A stretch of 64,000 bases of DNA from Chrysomallon squamiferum (GCA_012295275.1 CM022675.1:10645516-10709515); one strand, 5' to 3'. Positions 1 to 11,399 are shown, counted from the stretch's first letter. Notes: generated from the letters alone by a model not told the origin. Translations and numbers: made by a program.

Positions 1-40
1 AAAACAACAACATTACTATTACTACTAAACTACAACAACT

Positions 41-65
41 ATTACTACTACTACTACTACTACTA

Positions 66-103
<38 letters not shown>

Positions 104-133
104 CTTATTATTATTATTGTTATTATTATTATT
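41..133. repeat. (ACT)n then (ATT)n microsatellite
   Basis: A run of ACT triplets passes into about 22 ATT triplets, followed by impure ATT. Confidence 0.9.
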
Positions 134-285
134 CTTATCTCGAATTATTTGTGCATAAATAAAAATAAGATAATAGTAACTGATGCAATAATAATAAAAG
201 TTGTAATACAGTAACAGCAATAGTAATAAATGTATAAATAATAATATATAAATAAATAACATAGGATGGAGCAAAGAATGTGAAC

Positions 286-305
286 AAAATAAATAAATAA
301 ATAAG

Positions 306-376
<71 letters not shown>
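286..376. repeat. (AAAT)n tetranucleotide array
   Basis: About 22 AAAT units with one GTAA interruption. The Tyr/Ile/Leu-rich open frame on the minus strand is a product of this repeat. Confidence 0.9.
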
Positions 377-499
377 CAAAATAACTAAACAACTGAATAT
401 ATAAAAAAAACTAACTAACTAAATAAATAAACATCAACAAAGGATGGAAGTATATATATATATATATATATATATACATCTATAAATAACAGCCAAATG

Positions 500-870
500 A
501 CAACAACAGCAATATTTCAAAAACATCGACAGGCACGTACATTTCAGCGTCACAAAAAAGCTAATAACAACAGACACTCTCTAAGCAATCTATAGACTCG
601 GATACTCGTGTTTAATTTCGGCGCGTTTTCAGTTTCGTACGAGCCGCTCGAGAAATTGACAAGATCTTAAATCAGGACAGGAATTGACCTGCTTGCTAAA
701 CGAAACTCTTAAATGCCCCTTCATTAGTAATAAACAGCATCGCTGACATATTTACTAGCCAGTAATAATATTTTGCCGACACTCGATGTTTATAGGCTGT
801 ATCTCTGTGAATTACGACCCGTTCCGATAGAAATGCCCGATTAGTTTTATTGCAAAAATGAAATTTACCG
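500..870. other. Unique CpG-containing block in Hox3 intron 1
   Basis: Non-repetitive sequence between microsatellites, with several CpGs (around 620-655 and 770-840) and homeodomain-type cores (ATTAGTAATAA near 724-734, TTTATTGC near 846-853). No ORF of note. It is a candidate intronic regulatory element, but only its uniqueness and motif content support this. Confidence 0.3.
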
Positions 871-1132
871 CTAGATTTGTTGTGTTTTGATGTTGTTTTT
901 TTTTGTTTTTTTTTTTGCGTGCGGTTTTTCTGTTGTTGTTTTCTCTGTGATTCAGATCGTACAGAACAGTTGTGGAAATGTCGATGGTTACAACAAATGT
1001 ATTTTAGGTTTCTGGTGCTAAGGAAAAGTGAAAACTGTATTACCGATAAAACTGTTGATGTTATTTCAAGTGCATGTGTACTATCGCTGTGATTTCTGTT
1101 GCTGCTTCTGCTACTACTACTACAACCACCCC

Positions 1133-1251
<119 letters not shown>

Positions 1252-1397
1252 TAACAACAGTGGTGATATTAATAGTGCTAGTAATAGTAGCAACAGTTGT
1301 TGTAGCTTTAATAATAATAGTTTAATATAGTAACATCACTAACAGCAACAACTACAGTAATAAATATTTCATATTATTAGTGATTTTAAGTGTAGCC

Positions 1398-1450
1398 TTG
1401 TAGTAGTAGCAGTAGCAGTAGTAGCAGTGGTAGTAGAAGTAGTAGTAGTA

Positions 1451-1484
<34 letters not shown>

Positions 1485-1538
1485 TAATAGTAATAACAGT
1501 AACAACAAATACAACAAACAACAAAAAACTACTACTAC

Positions 1539-1605
<67 letters not shown>

Positions 1606-1645
1606 AAAAATAACAACAACAACAACAACAATAATATTAAAATGC
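1398..1645. repeat. Compound trinucleotide repeat (GTA/TAA/CAA/ACT)
   Basis: GTA-, TAA-, ACA- and ACT-type triplets run in one phase for about 250 bp, so long open frames exist on both strands by construction. 1646-2020 is plain AT-rich DNA with one poly(T). Confidence 0.9.
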
Positions 1646-2022
1646 GGGTATAAATTATCTATAACATGCAAAACTTGTGAATAGAATTAATGGATTACAT
1701 TAACTGATATTAATCAAATATTTTTTTTTTTTTTTGTGTAAAGAAAACTTCTATTTTAATTTAAATTTCTGTAATGTTTTTGCCTCTTATTAAATATGCA
1801 GAAATGCCCGCAGGAATTAGGTAATGTTTTTCTTTCTCACCGTGTTTATAAATATTAAATAAACTTTTACTGGCGGCTTCTGCTCTGTGCTTTGCGTTTT
1901 ATAATCCTGAAAGTTTAATAGGATTATCGAGATATTAATTAAATTTAGATACAAACCGCTTTGTTTGTTTATTTCGTTCGCCGTTTTGTTTATTTATTTG
2001 TTTCTATATTCATTGATATTTT

Positions 2023-2212
2023 TTTTGTTTTGTTGTTGTTGTTATTGTTGTTGTTGTTGTTATTATTATTATTATTATTGTTTTTATTATTATTATACAC
2101 TACAACTAAAATTACTACTAATGCTACTATTATTGGTCAGTTTATTATGTATATATATATATATATATATATATAGATAGATAGATAGATACATACAGAT
2201 GTTCTAGATACA
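2023..2212. repeat. (TTG/TTA)n, (TA)n and (GATA)n cluster
   Basis: TTG/TTA triplets lie at 2030-2095, alternating TA at 2147-2176 and GATA units at 2174-2193. The adjacent stretches lead nowhere recognisable. Confidence 0.85.
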
Positions 2213-2422
2213 TAGAAAGAAAGACAGACACATATATATCATCTATTTGAAATATTAGAGATGAAAGCTTGCTTTTGTCCAAATACTTTTAATGTTAAAA
2301 TTTATATATTAAACAGACAGTTGGTACACATAAACACACAATTTTAAAACATTAAAATATCGAATCTTTGATTATTATTTCCTAGATTTATAAGTCAGCC
2401 TGGAGTATATGTGATTTTATTA

Positions 2423-3230
2423 AATAAATAAATAAATAAATAAATAAAAAATACCACTGCTGCAACTACTACTAATAGTAATTATAATATTTTACCTTTA
2501 TTTGTTATTCTCATATATTTTGTTCATTCTTCGTATGTTTTAAATTAATTTTAATTATTTTTACTATATCGGGAGAAAACGATAAGATAAAATAAAATAA
2601 ACTAACTAACTAACTAAATAAATAAATAAAGATAAAACAAACAGATACTCTAATAAAATAAATTAATAAATGAAAAGATAAATGAGATAAAACAAAATGC
2701 TTGAACAAGATAAACAGATAATTAAAAATAAACGAAGTAATAAAAATATAAATAATAAGAAATAAAATTCAGTTGTAATCAAATATTATATAAATAAAAT
2801 GCAAATAATAAATAAAATATAACATAAATTCTAAATTAAAAAAAAAAAGAATGATATGTAAAATAAAGATAACAAAATATCTGAAAATTTTAGTGGAACA
2901 GAAATATAAGTAATAATAAAAATAATAAATAAATATAAATCAAAGATATCAAAATAAATAAGTAAATTACAAACATAACGAAATAACTTGAATATCTAAT
3001 AAATACGTGTAAACTGCTAAACAATGTAATAAAATAATTTTAATAAGTAAATACATTCACATGTACATAAACGAAATTACAAAACGAATAAAACAGTAAA
3101 CACGACAGACAATTAAATAACGTAAATTAAGACGTCATAAAAGTGACGAATTAATATCTTTCTGCATTACACGTCAACAATGAACAATTGACTGTTAGTT
3201 TACGTTTCATAAAACCGATATTTTTTTTTT
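2423..3230. repeat. Degenerate AAAT-derived AT-rich DNA
   Basis: Begins with (AAAT)6 and continues for 800 bp as drifting AAAT/AATA/ACTA words. No unique block or ORF seen. Confidence 0.7.
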
Positions 3231-3244
3231 ATATTATAATTTTT

Positions 3245-3505
3245 TTTTTTTACGATCCTCGAAACTAAACAGATTTGATTAAATTCTGCATCTCCGCGTG
3301 TTCGTTTCTAAAGTGGCTTTGACAGGCAAAATCCACAACAAGATGAATGCTGCTAAAACGGCAGTAAAACTTTATTTTTTGTATTAAAAAAAAAAAAAAA
3401 AAAAAAAAAAACCCAGGTCGCTTGCTGAAGATTCTGTCCGTCAAACACATGAGGGACCGAGTGTGGAAGCGAGCCGAAAACAATTGAAAACCCATCCATC
3501 ATGAA
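3245..3505. other. Unique block in Hox3 intron 1, interrupted by poly(A)
   Basis: Mixed-composition sequence around a 26-bp A-run (3386-3411). On the Hox3 sense (minus) strand it carries TGATGGATGG at 3492-3501, the published PBX-HOXB1 type composite site. A 76-residue minus-strand frame crosses the homopolymer and shows no family resemblance, so I do not call it. Confidence 0.3.
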
Positions 3506-3642
3506 GTCAAAATGCAGTTAGAAAAAAAATGAAAAAAACTTTAAAAGAAAAGAGTGTGTAATTGTTAAAAAAAAAAAAAAAAAAGTGAAGGAAAAAAAAA
3601 GAAACGAAAAGAAAAGAACGGAGATGATAAAAAGAAGCAAAA

Positions 3643-3732
3643 TAAATAAATAAATTAATAAATATGTAAATAAATGAATAAATAAAAATAAGTAAATAGA
3701 TAAATAAATAAATGAATAAATAGATAGATAGA

Positions 3733-3771
<39 letters not shown>

Positions 3772-3798
3772 ATTATAGTAGTAGTAGTGGTAGTAGTA

Positions 3799-3872
<74 letters not shown>
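3643..3872. repeat. (AAAT)n / (GATA) / (GTA) / (TAA)n compound array
   Basis: Tetranucleotide units to about 3770, then GTA triplets, then about 25 TAA units. Confidence 0.93.
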
Positions 3873-3878
<6 letters not shown>

Positions 3879-4442
3879 TTATAAAAAGTTAATAGAAATT
3901 AATTTTAAAAATAGGGAAAGAGTTGAACGATAAATAGTAATATGTTTTGAATTAAAATAAATAAGAAGAAATAATAATAATAATAATAAAAACAATCAAC
4001 AAACCCAACAAATCAGAGCAATAAAATGAACGGAAAGTACAAATAAAATAAAAACAATTATTAAATAATGTTAGAAAGAGAATAATAATCGCTAATAAAA
4101 TTTTATAAAAAAACTTTTGTGATATGCAGTAAGAAAAAACAAATAATATGAAAATAAAGGAAAAAAATTATTAATCTCTCAAAAAATAAATTAATTAACG
4201 GAAAAGATAAAACCTAACAGAAATGATCAAATATATAAATAAATAAACAAATAAACAAACAAATAAACAAAAAATAATAATAAAAGTAATAAACCTACTA
4301 AAAAAAACAGAAGAATAATAATAACAACAATAACAACAACGAGAAAAAACCTACATTATCTACGTTACAAAACAACCATTTTTTTAACAACAACAACAAA
4401 TCACAAATAAACAAAAAACAAAAATTACGAAGAAACGGTACA

Positions 4443-4476
<34 letters not shown>

Positions 4477-4560
4477 CATACATATACATATCTTCCACAT
4501 TAAAATAACAACAAATAACTGTCAGTTTTTAACTGAAAATAAAACATCAACACAACTACG
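3873..4560. other. AT-rich intronic DNA with a (CATA)n tract
   Basis: A-rich drifting sequence. The only clear element is (CATA)8 at 4439-4474. No gene or motif cluster seen. Confidence 0.6.
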
Positions 4561-4718
4561 AAGCTATACTCATATATATATATATATATAATGTATATTT
4601 CGCGACGTGTCGTTTTCAGACAAGAAAGCCTGTCAGTAACCGCACTCATTAAGAACGTAATAACACTCGTTTATTGGCGCATTCGCGTCACTGGCGAGCG
4701 CGGCCTCAATATATCATT

Positions 4719-4724
4719 TCTTAC
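4719..4724 (-). other. Splice donor of Hox3 intron 1
   Basis: On the minus strand the exon reads GCAG then GTAAGA, a consensus 5' splice site. The break leaves one base of a split codon. It lies between the hexapeptide and the homeodomain, where Hox genes usually carry their intron. Confidence 0.85.
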
Positions 4725-5088
4725 CTGCTAGACTCTGCCTCTGCTTCGCATTCTGGCGTGATTCTTTCATCCACGGATAAATCTCTTGCTTGGTCTGGGA
4801 GGGGCTCGGGTGCATGTTCAGCCCCTGCCCGCCGCACGACAGGCCCTGGGGCTGCATGCACGAACTGGCGTACGCCTGGTCGTAGTCTCCGACGAGGGCC
4901 GGGCAGTGTTGGTCCGGGGTGGCCGAAGTGAGGTGGTTTTGCACGGCGCAGCTGGACTGCCCGTAGTAACTTCCTGAAGTGTCCGGTGCGGTATTTCCGT
5001 AGGTGAACGAATTTTCGTATTTGAAGCCATTGTCCGTTGGGAAGTAACCGGGAAACGCAGGCATTTGATCGCAAAATGTTTTCTGCAT
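4725..5088 (-). CDS. Hox3: Hox3 homeobox gene, coding exon 1 (N-terminal part)
   Basis: This exon encodes residues 1-121 plus the first base of codon 122 of a Hox3-class transcription factor, a nuclear DNA-binding protein of the anterior Hox group. The N-terminus (MQKTFCDQ..., then GYFP..NGFKYE near residues 14-25) resembles the conserved MQK..YYD...GY...NGF.Y start of vertebrate Hox3 proteins. The PBC-interaction hexapeptide IYPWM is at 103-107, followed by KESRQNAKQ, which is characteristic of Hox3 just before the linker to the homeodomain. The start is the first in-frame ATG after an in-frame stop (TAG, minus strand, at 5164-5166). The exon is GC-richer than everything around it. It ends at a CAG/GTAAGA donor in phase 1. 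An uninterrupted reading gives only Gly-Lys-Lys-stop after residue 121, as expected for read-through into an intron. The homeodomain exon is not in the window. The gene class is close to certain; the exact 5' end of the transcript is not. Confidence 0.93.
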
Positions 5089-5205
5089 CTTTCGAATTCC
5101 AAACTTTATTCCATTCTGCGACTCGATCGCTATACTATAGCTGATTATCCTGCGTGCATGCTTCTACTGCGACGGGTCACGTGACTTTCCCGTAGCCAAT
5201 GATCG
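5089..5205 (-). promoter_or_regulatory. Probable Hox3 5' UTR / proximal promoter
   Basis: Immediately upstream of the Hox3 start lies a short unique stretch. It holds a perfect 10-bp palindrome GTCACGTGAC at 5176-5185 (an E-box of USF/MYC type), a CCAAT box on the plus strand at 5196-5200, and a near-palindrome GCTATACTATAGC at 5129-5141. A homopolymer A-run begins at about 5235, so the unique block stops there. Transcript start is not determined. The promoter role is inferred from position and motifs. Confidence 0.5.
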
Positions 5206-5233
5206 ACGCGTCGTTCCTCCTGTTTACGATACA

Positions 5234-5462
5234 CTAAAAAAAAAAAAAAAAAAAAAAGGGTTTGAGAATCACACATGTGAATTGAAACATTTTCCGGCAA
5301 TGAAACTGACATCAATTATTTGTATAACCATATAAATCGCATAAATTACTTTCGGCTGACAACATTTTGTTTAAATACATTGAATATTCTCTACAACCAT
5401 GTATTCACATCAGGTGTGTAGTTTAAGAAACCGTGCTGCGTATTTTTAATTTTTTTTTTTTT

Positions 5463-5493
<31 letters not shown>

Positions 5494-5630
5494 GTATCAA
5501 GGGACAAAATTGACTTTATAAATGCAACTGAGACGGCAGTCACTGTGCAGTATTCGAGGGAAGTTTCTGTCTCTCCCTTTTCTTTCTTTCTTTCTTTCTT
5601 TCTTTTTTTTTTTTTTTTTTTTTTTTGAAC
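5234..5630. repeat. Poly(A), poly(T) and (TTTC)n tracts upstream of Hox3
   Basis: A-run at 5236-5257, T-run plus TTTC units at 5449-5491, and TTTC units plus T-run at 5578-5626. Short unique pieces between them (5265-5400 and 5490-5575) contain AT-rich homeodomain-like words. Confidence 0.85.
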
Positions 5631-5796
5631 GAAGTGGATTCGCACTTCGCGTTGTTGCACTTCAAGGTTTAATAATGTGACATCCTATTGTTTGAAGTCG
5701 TGTTCGCTTTGAGGAATCGTGAAAGGTAAGAATAAAGGTTGAATAATTCGACCAGTTTCGTTTAACAATGGCTAACATAGATAGCTTATTGTTTAT

Positions 5797-5806
5797 TGAT
5801 CGATGG
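5797..5806 (+). promoter_or_regulatory. PBX-HOX composite site candidate
   Basis: TGATCGATGG matches the PBX-HOX consensus TGATNNATGG, about 710 bp upstream of the Hox3 start codon. One or two such matches are expected by chance in 64 kb. Its value comes from position only. Confidence 0.3.
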
Positions 5807-5809
5807 GTG

Positions 5810-6479
5810 AAAAAAAAAAATAGAATAATAGAAAAAGAAAAAGAAAATAATAATATAATTAGATTAAATAATTTTGTGTTTTGATTTCATCTTTAGTCAT
5901 TTGTTATTGTTTGTTTGTCTGATTTTTATTTATTTATTTTTATTTATTATAGTTATATTTTATTACCTTTCTCTGTCGGACTGCTTATTTAATTTCATTA
6001 CTGATTTAATTAAATAATATAGTCTACGTATGTGTGTGTGTGTGCGTGTGCGTACGTGTGTGTGTGTGTGTGTGTTTTTGTATGTATATAAATATATATG
6101 TGTATAATTAATAAATTGTGTAATAGTTTGTATCCGTTTGATAGTTTGTCTTTGCCCAGTGAAATATTATACATTTTAATCATTTTATTTCAGCTTAAAC
6201 TGAATTTTTTCTTTCTGAGGTTTTGAAAGTTTCACGTTATTACTAATAAATGTTAATACATTTTCAAAACTAAGTAAAATTATTAGCATGCATATAAAAT
6301 AAAAATAAAAATAAAAAATTAGAAAACGTGTAATGAGCTGTTGATAATATAAAACATTCATTATACATTTTACTACTTATATTTTAACTAATGTGATAAT
6401 AATTAGTATTATTAAAATAGACGATATATTAAATACGAACTGAATTATCATATAAAACTGTAACTGATATTGTTGGGCG

Positions 6480-6480
<1 letters not shown>
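5810..6480. other. AT-rich intergenic DNA with (TG)n
   Basis: The (TG)n/(CG) tract at 6030-6075 is the only structured element. No gene seen. Confidence 0.6.
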
Positions 6481-6541
<61 letters not shown>

Positions 6542-6561
6542 TATTATTATTATTATTATTA
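6481..6561. repeat. (TAA)n-(TTA)n inverted microsatellite
   Basis: About 20 TAA units turn directly into TTA units, giving a self-complementary sequence that could extrude as a cruciform or hairpin. Confidence 0.9.
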
Positions 6562-6859
6562 TATTTATCAACATAATCATCATCATAAATCAAAATAAAC
6601 TATTTTTACATACGAGTATTTAAACTACAACAGCAACTACAACTACTACTATGATTTTTACTATTACCACCACCGTTTACAGATTTATGATAATTATTGA
6701 TAGGGTCCCACTATTACTTGTTTATTTGTTTATTTATTTGTTTATTTGTTTATTTTATTTTCGTTTTACTTACTACACACGTTAAAATATCGAAAAGAAA
6801 AAAAATAACAAGAATTTCGTGTTCAGTGTTTATGAGAAAAAATGTCTGAATAGAAACCT

Positions 6860-7257
6860 TTTTTTGAACTAATAAACATTTTAAATCTTGAGTTTGCTAA
6901 AATGGATATAAAAATGTACTAGAATTTTTTTTGTTTAAATAATAAGTAATTTATGTTTTGAAAGCTTAAAAAGAAGCTTTTTCAAATGTAAATGTTTAAT
7001 TTTTGGAATTATTGAATGTGCTAAAATGGTATACAGTTTTACTGAAAAGAATTTGTACAGCTAAAAAATATATATATTTTTTTTTCGAAACATTTAATGT
7101 GCTAACAAATATTCTTGTTTAAAAATTTTTAAATAAAAATATTTCATGTTTTGAAACCATGAATATGTAAACCTGCAAACAAAAATTATTGACAAACTTT
7201 TTAAAAAGGTACATAATTCATTTTGAAACACTGAAAACTAAGAAAAAATTATAGTAA

Positions 7258-7335
<78 letters not shown>

Positions 7336-7690
7336 TCTATTTTTGAAACTTCAATTTAAAAAAAAAAAAAAAAAAAAATTCTGAAATTGTTTTCAAACAG
7401 TAAATAATTCACATTTTTAAACCTTGAATGCTAACAATAATTTATGTAAAAAATAAATAAATAATAAAAACAATAGATAATTCATGCTTGAAACTCTGAG
7501 TGTGCCAAAATTACTGGCAAAAGTTTTTAAAATAATAAATAATTCACGTTTGAAAATTTTAACATTAACAAAACATGTTGGTAAATATTTTTCAAGCAAT
7601 AAGTTATTCATATTTTGAAATCTTTGAAGTGTAATCCCCCCCCAAAAAAAAATTATTTCAGAAAATTAGAAGGTTTTTTAGAACAGTAAA
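6860..7690. repeat. Decayed tandem array, unit about 60-75 bp
   Basis: A phrase close to TTCATGTTTTGAAACCTTGA followed by ATGTGCTAAC and a TTTTTAAA block recurs about eleven times. Anchors lie near 6880, 6954, 7014, 7087, 7148, 7219, 7341, 7411, 7482, 7543 and 7606. A pure (TAA)n (7256-7331) has expanded inside one unit, and an A-run (7357-7378) inside another. The whole array is AT-rich and non-coding. I do not recognise the family. The 6562-6859 stretch before it is plain AT-rich DNA with (TTTA) units. Confidence 0.75.
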
Positions 7691-8396
7691 TATATATATA
7701 TATATATCTAGAACAAATTTCTCTTATTTCGTAACGTAGGAAATTTCTAATTCAGAAAACGTAAATAACAGCACACTGACAATAGCAGAGTAAACACATG
7801 TACGCTGTTTTCTCTGTCGTTATGGCCATTTTACAGTGTACGATTACAAAACAGCAAAACGAATGATCTATTTAACAGCCCCTCATACAGGGAATCTTAA
7901 AGAAAATACATTTAAGAAAAACACGAGACAAGGGAAAAAAAAAAAAAAAAAAAAAAAAAAATTAAGCTATTTCCTTAAAATATGACTCTCATACACTGAC
8001 AAAAAAAAAAAAAAAAAAAAAAAAAAGTTAGGAGGGAGAAAAGAAAAAAAAAGAAACGAACTCATATACACGTAGATTTGGAAAAATATTGAACCACCCG
8101 ATTTTCTAATTATTCGCATGAGTACAGTAACAGTTGGACGCTCGCTATACAGCATATGTTTCCAAAGCGTTTGTGATTTAAATAACAGGGAAGACTAGGT
8201 CCCAACATATGTTTCATAAAGGAGAAGCGAAGGAAAAAAAAAGTATATATATTGCCTCATAAGTCTTATTATTTCATCAAGTAAATAACACATGAAACCA
8301 TTTAACGTGCAAAGAACAAACCAATGCATATAACACATATTTTAATTAAATGTGCATGTATGTAGAAATATATATATATATATATATATTTTTTTT
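7691..8396. other. Intergenic DNA with poly(A) runs
   Basis: 7730-7920 is unique sequence of mixed composition without an ORF. A-runs sit at 7935-7961 and 8001-8026, with (TA)n at 8368-8389. Confidence 0.6.
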
Positions 8397-8660
8397 ACTT
8401 GCTGAAGAATTTTTATGTGTGCGATGTGGTTTTATTATTATTACACACACTCACATGCACGCACACACACAAACGCATCTACCAATACACTTGCTGAATA
8501 ATTTTTATGTGTGCGATGTAATTTTATTATTATCACACAAACACATACACATCAGCAGTATATATATATATATCAACATACCCAGACACACGCATGCGCA
8601 CACAGACACACATACACATATATACCCAGATATAATATATATATATATATAATATAATAA
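8397..8660. repeat. Two-copy 92-bp tandem duplication in a CA/TA-rich tract
   Basis: The phrase ACTTGCTGAA..ATTTTTATGTGTGCGATGT and the following TTTTATTATTAT begin at 8397 and again at 8489, with few differences. (CA)n-like and (TA)n stretches surround them. Confidence 0.8.
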
Positions 8661-9279
8661 TAATCCCGTTCTTTTAAATAAGCTACAACAGATACATCCA
8701 TATACCTGTCCCTCTACATACACAGAAGTAAACAAATAGAAATATATTCAAGAATACGAATAAATATTCAATATGTAGGCATGCAGACCAATAGACAGAG
8801 AGTTAGGTATGTAAATAGGCAGCTGACAAGATACTCCTCCTACTTGACAGTTAACAACAACGACAACAACAACAACAATATTAATAATACTAAAACAACA
8901 AAAGCAACAATAATAATGATCCGAAGAAGAAATTTTTATTTTGTAAACGAAGTAACAGAATTTATTAAGAACTGAAAAAAGAAATAAACGAAAAATAGAA
9001 AAATGAAAGAAATTAAATTAATCACGCGAAGCTAATATGGGTGTCTTATTTTAGCATAATTTTATAAAACCAAATCCAAAAGTAATAAAACAAATTCGGA
9101 GACAGACAGACAGACAGAATGATTTATGCGTGTCTTAAAAAGACGGAAACTTGATCTAAATAACGTAATAAAGCCTTTATTTTTTTTATTTTTTTTTTAA
9201 AAGAAGGAGAAAATTACTACAAAATTAACACTTTCTCCCGTATTAATTTTTTTTTTTTTTTACCACTACTCGATCGCTA
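8661..9279. other. Intergenic DNA, nothing recognised
   Basis: AT-rich sequence with (CAGA) units near 9100-9118 and T-runs at 9180-9200 and 9247-9261. TGATTTATG at 9120-9128 resembles a PBX-HOX site. No gene. Confidence 0.5.
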
Positions 9280-9480
9280 CTCAAAATCTTTTCGCAAGTT
9301 TTCGGCAACGAAGACCTCGCGTGCGCGCGATCGCTTATGAAAGTGGGCGGAGTTAACGTCAGGAAGTTCACATGACGCAAGAGTTAATTTCATATGCAGA
9401 GAAGCTTTTTTCAAAAGCAAATAGAAAGAAAGAATCGATTTCATATGCAGTGATGTGTTTTGTAATTTTTTTCCCCCTTC
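9280..9480. promoter_or_regulatory. CpG-rich island with GC box
   Basis: A sharp local rise in CpG (GCGTGCGCGCGATCGC around 9319-9334) followed by GGGCGG at 9345-9350, in an otherwise AT-rich region. Shape and motif resemble a small promoter or CpG element. No transcript evidence. Confidence 0.3.
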
Positions 9481-9498
9481 TTATTGTTGTTATTTCTG

Positions 9499-9525
9499 TT
9501 ATTATTATTATTATTATTATTATTA

Positions 9526-9599
<74 letters not shown>

Positions 9600-9630
9600 A
9601 TTATAATAATAATTATTATTATTATTATTT
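9499..9630. repeat. (ATT)n microsatellite
   Basis: More than 30 ATT units with one ATC interruption, then a TAA/TTA switch near 9595-9610. Confidence 0.95.
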
Positions 9631-9634
9631 ATTC

Positions 9635-9990
9635 TATTTTGTTTTATTCTGTTTTATTCTATTCTATTCTATTCTATTCTATTCTACTGTATTGATTTCT
9701 ATTTCTATATTATGTTGTCATATTGTGTTGTATTGTATTATATTATTATTTATGTCGTTATACTGTGTTGTATTATATTATATTATATTATATTATATTA
9801 CATTATTATTTATATCGTTATATTGTATTATATTATATTATATTATGTTGTGTTATATTATATTATATTATATTATTATTTATCTCGTTATATTATATTG
9901 TATTATATTATATTATATTATGTTGTATTATATTATATTATATTATTATTTATCTCGTTATATATCGTATTATATTATATTATATTTTAT
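9635..9990. repeat. TATTC/TATTA pentanucleotide array with higher-order period
   Basis: TATTC units (9650-9685) become TATTA/TATTG units. These are organised into blocks of 60-70 bp, each closed by ATTATTTAT(G/A/C)TCGTTA, at 9751-9760, 9811-9820, 9881-9890 and 9951-9960. Long Tyr/Ile-rich frames in all three phases are products of this. Confidence 0.88.
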
Positions 9991-9999
9991 TTATTTATT

Positions 10000-10615
10000 T
10001 TTGAACGAAAGAAAACAAAGAATGTCTCGCACTTTCTCGGACGTTCGCCGTTATCAGATTTGAAACGTTGAGGGGGAAATTCCTGTTTAAATTGGCTCAC
10101 TTTGGAGAAATATTCCTTCCAATTATTCTGTTGTGTAAGAACGTGAAAATGACCCCACCATTCTCGCCCCTAAAGCTTGACCAGTGTACTTTTGCATTGG
10201 CAATTATCTAATTACGGGGTTTGTCGATTACATACGACCTCTCAGGATCGCTGTCAAGTCGCATATGATTGATAGCCTCTAATGATGTCCAAGATGTTCG
10301 GACACTGTAGCAAAACCAGTGGTCAGTCCGTGGTACGCAGTGGTCAGTCGAAAGAGAGGCCAGCCAAGCTCCTCTGTTGAAAAACTAAATCTTTGTTTAT
10401 GCCACCCCTTTGTTGCCTGGTATCCGCGATAACGCCTTCTTATGAATAGGCAGAACAAAACATCTGAACCCGCCCATTGTTGTTCTATATGCATCCGCGT
10501 GTTTGAAGTCCGCCGATAGATAAAAGTTTCTAACACGCCGCTGAAAAACGTGAAAAGATTTTTTTGTTTAGACGATGTATACAACGTCTTCTGATTGAAA
10601 ATTGAGAGCATAGGT
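10000..10615. other. Long unique block, possible regulatory region
   Basis: About 600 bp of non-repetitive, moderately GC sequence, one of the longest such stretches in the window. A 110-residue minus-strand frame (10279-10611) is not low-complexity, but it has no recognisable domain or splice context. The block also holds the PBX/MEIS pair listed separately. Confidence 0.35.
10252..10273 (+). promoter_or_regulatory. MEIS half-site plus PBX-HOX site candidate
   Basis: TGTCA at 10252-10256 lies nine bases before TGATTGAT at 10266-10273. Nearby TCTAATTACG (10207-10216) is a homeodomain core. This is the arrangement known for HOX-PBX-MEIS regulated enhancers. Inference from motif only. Confidence 0.35.
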
Positions 10616-11115
10616 GAAATTGCTGAGCCAAAAAAAAAAAAAAAAAAAAAATCCCCCCCAAAACTTTGTGATGTTTTTAAAGAGAAAGAACGAAGGGAAT
10701 GATAATCACTTTAAAATATTCTATAAAGACGCTTGGATAATAGTGAAAAGGTTTCTCGGTTGTTGATAAAGTTTAGCTCAGAAAGATAATCATTGTGTTA
10801 AATCTTACATACAAAATGAGAAAAAGAAAAGGTCGTAGGGTTCTAAAGTTAGTTTTAAAGTGCTGTAATCTGTTTTTAATGTAAGAGTATGTTTATATGT
10901 TTTTTTTCGAGTTACGTAACGAAAGGCAACATGCGATAATGACAAGAGGTTTCGTTTTATGTGTCGACAAACAGAAAAAAGAAATGTTACGAAACTTCCA
11001 GATTGAATTTGAGAATTTTCTTATTAAATTCAGCGTCATTCTGATAAATTGTATTTATTTTCGTAACTTAAACATGAATTTACAATAATAAAAATAAATA
11101 TTAGAAACCAACATG
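10616..11115. other. Intergenic DNA, nothing recognised
   Basis: A-run at 10630-10651, then plain AT-rich DNA. A 63-residue frame at 10897-11088 has no resemblance to any family I know. Confidence 0.5.
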
Positions 11116-11117
11116 GA

Positions 11118-11175
<58 letters not shown>

Positions 11176-11399
11176 TAGAAGACGTAGAAATATTAGAAAT
11201 ATTAGTAACAGTAAAAGCATTAATGGTTGTGGTAATATTAACAGTAGTAACATAAGCAGTAGTTGAAATATTAATAGTTGCAGTGGTTGTAGTATAATAG
11301 TGGAGATATTCAAGGTTGTCATACTAAAGGTAGTACATGCAGTTTAAGTAGATGAAGAAGTAAATATATTAAAAATAAACGTACAGTAGTACTACAAGT

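Noticed and set aside
9088-9110. Possible mir-10 (often lies in Hox clusters), from ACAAATTCGGA
   Set aside because: Only the first 11 bases fit the reverse complement of mir-10; the following bases are CAGA repeats and there is no hairpin. ACCCTGTAGAGAG near 34880 also fails after the seed.
9372-10071. Several 90-200 residue frames of Ile, Tyr, Leu
   Set aside because: Pure translation of ATT and TATTA microsatellites in all phases; no domain, no splice context.
10279-10611. 110-residue minus-strand ORF, not low-complexity
   Set aside because: No recognisable domain or conserved motif; length is reachable by chance in a 600-bp GC-richer block. Kept only as part of the unique-block entry.
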